From Candidatus Obscuribacter sp. (GTDB lineage Bacteria; Cyanobacteriota; Vampirovibrionia; Obscuribacterales; Obscuribacteraceae): a DNA stretch of 64,000 bases. Under the pieces are notes generated by a model. That model did no database searches and had not been told where the DNA came from. It saw only the letters and a list, made by a program, of their open reading frames with translations. Below, in pieces: positions 62,621 through 64,000 of this stretch. Numbering within the stretch: position 1 is the stretch's first letter; every line of letters starts with the position of its first letter. The translations under genes and the position numbers were made by a program. Where the stretch lies: assembly GCA_016718315.1 (NCBI GenBank), contig JADKDV010000003.1:682001-746000 (forward strand), read 5' to 3'.

Positions 62621-64000
62621 ATGGCATCAGGTAATGTTGAGCAACAAGCGCATAATCCACCAGCCGGTGCTGATCAGCAAAGAGAAGTAAACGATCGGTC
62701 GAAGCCAGACAACACTCTGCCAAATGTCGACCGTGTGGATTTGATGAAGTCGGGTGTGCCCGCCAATACTGCTCAGGATGCGCAATTTCTCAAAGGTTTT
62801 GAACTGACAGGCAATAAGCAAGATGGCATGCTACAGCTTGCTGTTGCTGGTAGTCGGGATAACGTTTTTGCCCCGGGCGCTGATAGTCGTAATAGTCCGT
62901 TTGCTCCTGGCACTGATAGCGAGGAGCGTGGTCTGATACTGGCAGGCTACCGCGATAAAACTGGAGCGCCCGGCCGTCGCAATCCAAATGAGCGCTCCGA
63001 TGCACAAGTTGCTGTAAGAGAAGTAGAGCCCGGTGGTCCGCCCCAGAGCGGAGACAAGCCCTCTCGTACCTACGAGATCCAGGGGCTGAGACAAAACGCT
63101 GGTCTGCATGGTAACCCGGATGCAGTTGTCCGTGTACCTGAAAACTTCGATCCTGCTAAGCCTATTAACCTTGTTGTTTACAATCATGGACAGGGCAATA
63201 CTGTCAGCAGCAGTTTGCGTCACGCCAATATCGAAGAGCAAATGCGCAAGGCGCCACCAAATACAGTGCTGGTGATGCCCGAGTGGCAGACAAAACCTGG
63301 TTCAACAGTCAATTCTATGGGTGGCCTGGATAATCGTGGTGCATTTGATGCCATGATCAATCAAGCATTGCAGCGCACTCCTGGTCTCTCTGGTAAAGGC
63401 CTGAGCGATGTTAAAGACGTCACCATGATCGGTCACTCAGCTGGCGGCTATGCCACAAATTTGATGCTTGGCAATAACGAGATTGGTAAAAAGGTTAAAG
63501 ATCTTGTCTTGATAGATACTGTTGGGCAAAGTGCCACTACTAACTGGATTGGCTCCCATCTTAAAGACTTTGCCAACGGCGATAAGCACCTTACCAACGT
63601 ATCAGCTAGTTACATGGGTAACAGTCGTAAACAGGCTGAGAATGTCCAGGACATGCTCAAAGCTGCTAAGTTGCCTGAGAGCACTATGGCTAAGGATTTT
63701 AAAAATGGTAAGGCTCTCGATCCCGCTCAGTTAAATAAGCATTCGATGGTATTTAACTACAGCAACGAACTCACACCGGGACGTGGTGGACCGCACGGTA
63801 GTATGCCCAGCATCTATATCGGCAGAGCTCTTGAAGCACAAAAGCTTAGAGGCGAGCAGGCTAAAGACGCGCCAGCACCTGCACAAATGCCGGCACGCCC
63901 CGAATCCAAAACTGTTGATAGAGCCGCTGTCCCAGAGGCTCCTCAACCAGCCAGGAAGACGGAGAAAGCTGCTGATGAACTACCAGTGGCTGTGCCTTCT
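62621..64000 (+). CDS. Alpha/beta-hydrolase-like protein (partial, runs off the window)
   Basis: A frame from ATG 62621 stays open to the window end (460 residues). GAGG lies five bases upstream and a terminator precedes it. After a polar, Pro/Asp/Asn-rich region of ~170 residues without a signal peptide, the core has V-V-Y-N-H-G-Q-G-N (oxyanion-type H-G), then V-T-M-I-G-H-S-A-G-G-Y, a G-x-S-x-G nucleophile elbow, and L-V-L-I-D-T-V as the next strand. The C-terminal end seen is Pro/Ala/Lys-rich. Esterase- or depolymerase-like activity is possible; the substrate is unknown. Confidence 0.8.
   Translation, partial: MASGNVEQQAHNPPAGADQQREVNDRSKPDNTLPNVDRVDLMKSGVPANTAQDAQFLKGFELTGNKQDGMLQLAVAGSRDNVFAPGADSRNSPFAPGTDSEERGLILAGYRDKTGAPGRRNPNERSDAQVAVREVEPGGPPQSGDKPSRTYEIQGLRQNAGLHGNPDAVVRVPENFDPAKPINLVVYNHGQGNTVSSSLRHANIEEQMRKAPPNTVLVMPEWQTKPGSTVNSMGGLDNRGAFDAMINQALQRTPGLSGKGLSDVKDVTMIGHSAGGYATNLMLGNNEIGKKVKDLVLIDTVGQSATTNWIGSHLKDFANGDKHLTNVSASYMGNSRKQAENVQDMLKAAKLPESTMAKDFKNGKALDPAQLNKHSMVFNYSNELTPGRGGPHGSMPSIYIGRALEAQKLRGEQAKDAPAPAQMPARPESKTVDRAAVPEAPQPARKTEKAADELPVAVPS

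Overview
The window reads as a bacterial chromosome of roughly even base composition. It is packed with genes on both strands, often with zero or four-base overlaps, and uses many TTG starts. My best guess is a non-photosynthetic relative of the Cyanobacteria (Melainabacteria/Vampirovibrionia, Obscuribacterales-like). This is inference only: it rests on the mix of TPR and TPR-CHAT proteins, DUF4388 (PATAN-type) signalling, a SpoIID/LytB protein, a DUF1800/DUF1501 pair and many secreted orphan proteins. No 16S gene or other decisive marker is present.

Layout. 0-4.6 kb: a leucine-rich-repeat protein, a secreted Ala/Lys-rich protein, a 44-residue membrane microprotein, and a four-gene ECF sigma envelope-stress operon led by a Spy/CpxP-like protein behind a recognisable ECF promoter. 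4.6-8.4 kb: shikimate genes (aroC-aroB divergent from aroA). 8.4-13.5 kb: a secreted orphan, an AbiTii-domain/matrixin pair, and a universal stress protein followed by a copper-site-poor multicopper-oxidase homologue. 13.7-18.6 kb: purB, malQ, an orphan and rsmG. 18.7-37.4 kb: a signalling-rich stretch with a degenerate J-domain protein, a REC-GAF response regulator, a membrane spermidine-synthase-like protein split by a frameshift, SbcC, a degenerate GGDEF-DUF4388 sensor, a DUF2142 protein, uridine kinase and a 1606-residue hybrid histidine kinase. 37.4-54.2 kb: penicillin acylase and DUF3160 proteins, TPR and SpoIID proteins, an orphan OmpR-type regulator, a frameshifted TPR-CHAT protease, a second Spy-like protein, a histidine phosphatase, a class II aldolase and an SH3 protein. 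59-64 kb: a membrane protein, the DUF1800/DUF1501 pair and a partial alpha/beta hydrolase.

The most unusual stretch is 54.3-57.8 kb. It runs from a tRNA-Pro(UGG) gene to a protein made of the two ends of an IS1595/ISXO2-type transposase without the DDE core. Next comes an intergenic array of eight imperfect palindromes with consensus YAANCGAATTCGNTTR, then an RtcB RNA ligase gene, then a split gene of unknown function. I know of no named system with this composition. The array looks like a protein-binding operator cluster, and the transposase-derived protein is the obvious candidate to bind it.

Three genes (22.5-24.8, 47.4-50.1 and 56.8-57.6 kb) are each broken by what looks like a single-base indel. 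In each case one base added or removed restores a full-length family-like protein. Residual sequencing error is as likely as real gene decay, and raw reads should settle it.
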